This document shows, in pieces, positions 6,782-7,172 of a stretch of DNA of 7,172 bases. The DNA lies in the NCBI GenBank assembly GCA_022573095.1, contig JACZUR010000116.1, positions 1-7,172 of the forward strand, read 5' to 3'. The notes under the pieces were generated by a model, which worked only from the letters and a program-made list of their open reading frames with translations, was not told the DNA's origin and did not search any database. Positions within the stretch are counted from its first letter, which is position 1. Each line of letters begins with the position of its first letter. The position numbers and the translations under genes are program-made. This DNA is from Gemmatimonadota bacterium (GTDB lineage: Bacteria; Gemmatimonadota; Gemmatimonadetes; Gemmatimonadales; GWC2-71-9).

Positions 6782-6947
6782 GTTTCCTGACTGGCTCATC
6801 GAGGATGTCGGAGTGCCAGAGATTGTGGTGAACCGCGCGGGTGTCTTTCGAGTCGGATTTCTTTCGCAGACAAGCGTTCAGGATTTTGACGTAACCAGAC
6901 CCGATCTGGTGCAGATAAACGCCATCCGGCGCGAGGCCGTGTCGTAG
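6777..6947 (+). pseudogene. Remnant of a short-chain dehydrogenase/reductase
   Basis: The frame after the folE stop reads FPDWLIEDVGVPEIVVN, then RAGVFRVGFLSQTSVQDFD, then VTRPDLVQINAIRREAVS and a TAG at 6945-6947. This matches the middle of an SDR: a helix, the strand ending in the N-N-A-G motif (here N-R-A-G, 6831-6842), the loop, E/D-x-F/W-D, and the v-x-x-N segment (QINA). The N-terminal TGxxxGxG nucleotide-binding part and the Ser-Tyr-Lys catalytic part have no room here, so the protein cannot be functional. Near 6930 another frame reads ARGRVVARECL, which fits the next SDR helix better and hints at a one-base shift. The only normal start in frame giving a useful product is the GTG at 6813 (44 residues). 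I favour a deletion remnant; a genuine small protein is the alternative. Confidence 0.42.
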
Positions 6948-6954
6948 CCCGCGA

Positions 6955-7172
6955 ATGTTTATCGAGCTCGCGGAACACGTCAGATGCACCGAGCCTCATG
7001 AGGATACGTTCTGCGTTTTGGCTACCGACGAGATCGTCGATCGCCAGATCATTACCGGGACTGTAGGGTGCCCCGCTTGCAGCAAGGAATATCCCATAGT
7101 CGAAGGCGTGCTCCGATGTGCTGAAAGAATCCCTCGTGATGAGAGTTCGGAGATAATCCCTGACGCTGCTGC
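6955..7172 (+). CDS. Trm112-like zinc-ribbon protein (3' end outside window)
   Basis: An ATG at 6955 opens a frame that runs 72 codons to the window edge without a stop. The product starts MFIELAEHVRCTEPHED and contains G-T-V-G-C39-P-A-C42-S-K-E-Y-P-I-V-E-G-V (35-52). The C-P-x-C-x3-Y-P-I-x-x-G-V pattern is the hallmark of Trm112/YcaR-type zinc-ribbon domains, which act alone or fused to methyltransferases or other enzymes. Cys11 (or His15) and Cys20 could supply further zinc ligands. The start follows the TAG of the SDR-like fragment by seven bases; no strong Shine-Dalgarno is visible, so coupling to upstream translation is possible. The rest of the protein, and therefore its function, lies outside the window. 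Confidence 0.68.
   Translation, partial: MFIELAEHVRCTEPHEDTFCVLATDEIVDRQIITGTVGCPACSKEYPIVEGVLRCAERIPRDESSEIIPDAA

Noticed and set aside
6726..6989. Minus-strand frames of 87 and 67 codons behind folE
   Set aside because: The translations show no recognisable motif, while the plus strand of the same bases reads as SDR-like sequence and the start of a zinc-ribbon protein.
1..7172. CRISPR arrays, insertion sequences, tRNA or rRNA genes, phage or defence cassettes
   Set aside because: I looked for repeated units, terminal inverted repeats, transposase-like proteins and tRNA or rRNA signatures on both strands and saw none.

Overview
The window is bacterial chromosome of moderate-to-high GC with compact, mostly plus-strand gene organisation. 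It uses ATG, GTG and TTG starts with ordinary Shine-Dalgarno sites, and contains a sigma70-type promoter and a canonical intrinsic terminator. The gene set (aspartate-type aminotransferase, SbcD/SbcC nuclease, tandem GNAT, a probable 6S RNA, GTP cyclohydrolase I, a Trm112-like zinc-ribbon protein) is housekeeping or DNA maintenance rather than phage or plasmid. I cannot assign a phylum firmly. The protein style would suit Gemmatimonadota or a neighbouring Gram-negative phylum, but that is an impression and not a search result.

Layout. Positions 2-988 hold the C-terminal part of a class I PLP-dependent aminotransferase whose start lies before the window. After a 64-base gap comes a tight three-gene unit: the Mre11-type nuclease SbcD (1053-2231), the Rad50-type ATPase SbcC (2243-4672) and a two-domain GNAT acetyltransferase (4647-5627) whose start overlaps the end of sbcC by 26 bases. 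SbcC and SbcD should assemble into the hook-containing exonuclease/endonuclease that processes DNA ends and hairpins.

The 536 bases between the GNAT gene and folE are not empty. They contain a short minus-strand reading frame for a probable 54-residue membrane protein (5639-5803), a textbook promoter (TTGACT, 17 bases, TATACT), a structured RNA of about 160 nt that looks like 6S RNA (5869-6030), and an 11-bp intrinsic terminator (6037-6073). Next come a weak folE promoter candidate and a small inverted repeat.

folE (6164-6781) starts the last unit and makes dihydroneopterin triphosphate from GTP for folate or related pterins. Right behind it, 6777-6947 reads as an isolated piece of a short-chain dehydrogenase without its N- and C-terminal parts, probably a gene remnant. 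The window closes inside a Trm112-like zinc-ribbon protein (6955 to the edge).

The observations most worth a second look are the probable 6S RNA with two mutually exclusive folds, the dehydrogenase remnant after folE, the minus-strand small membrane protein and the acetyltransferase coupled to sbcDC.
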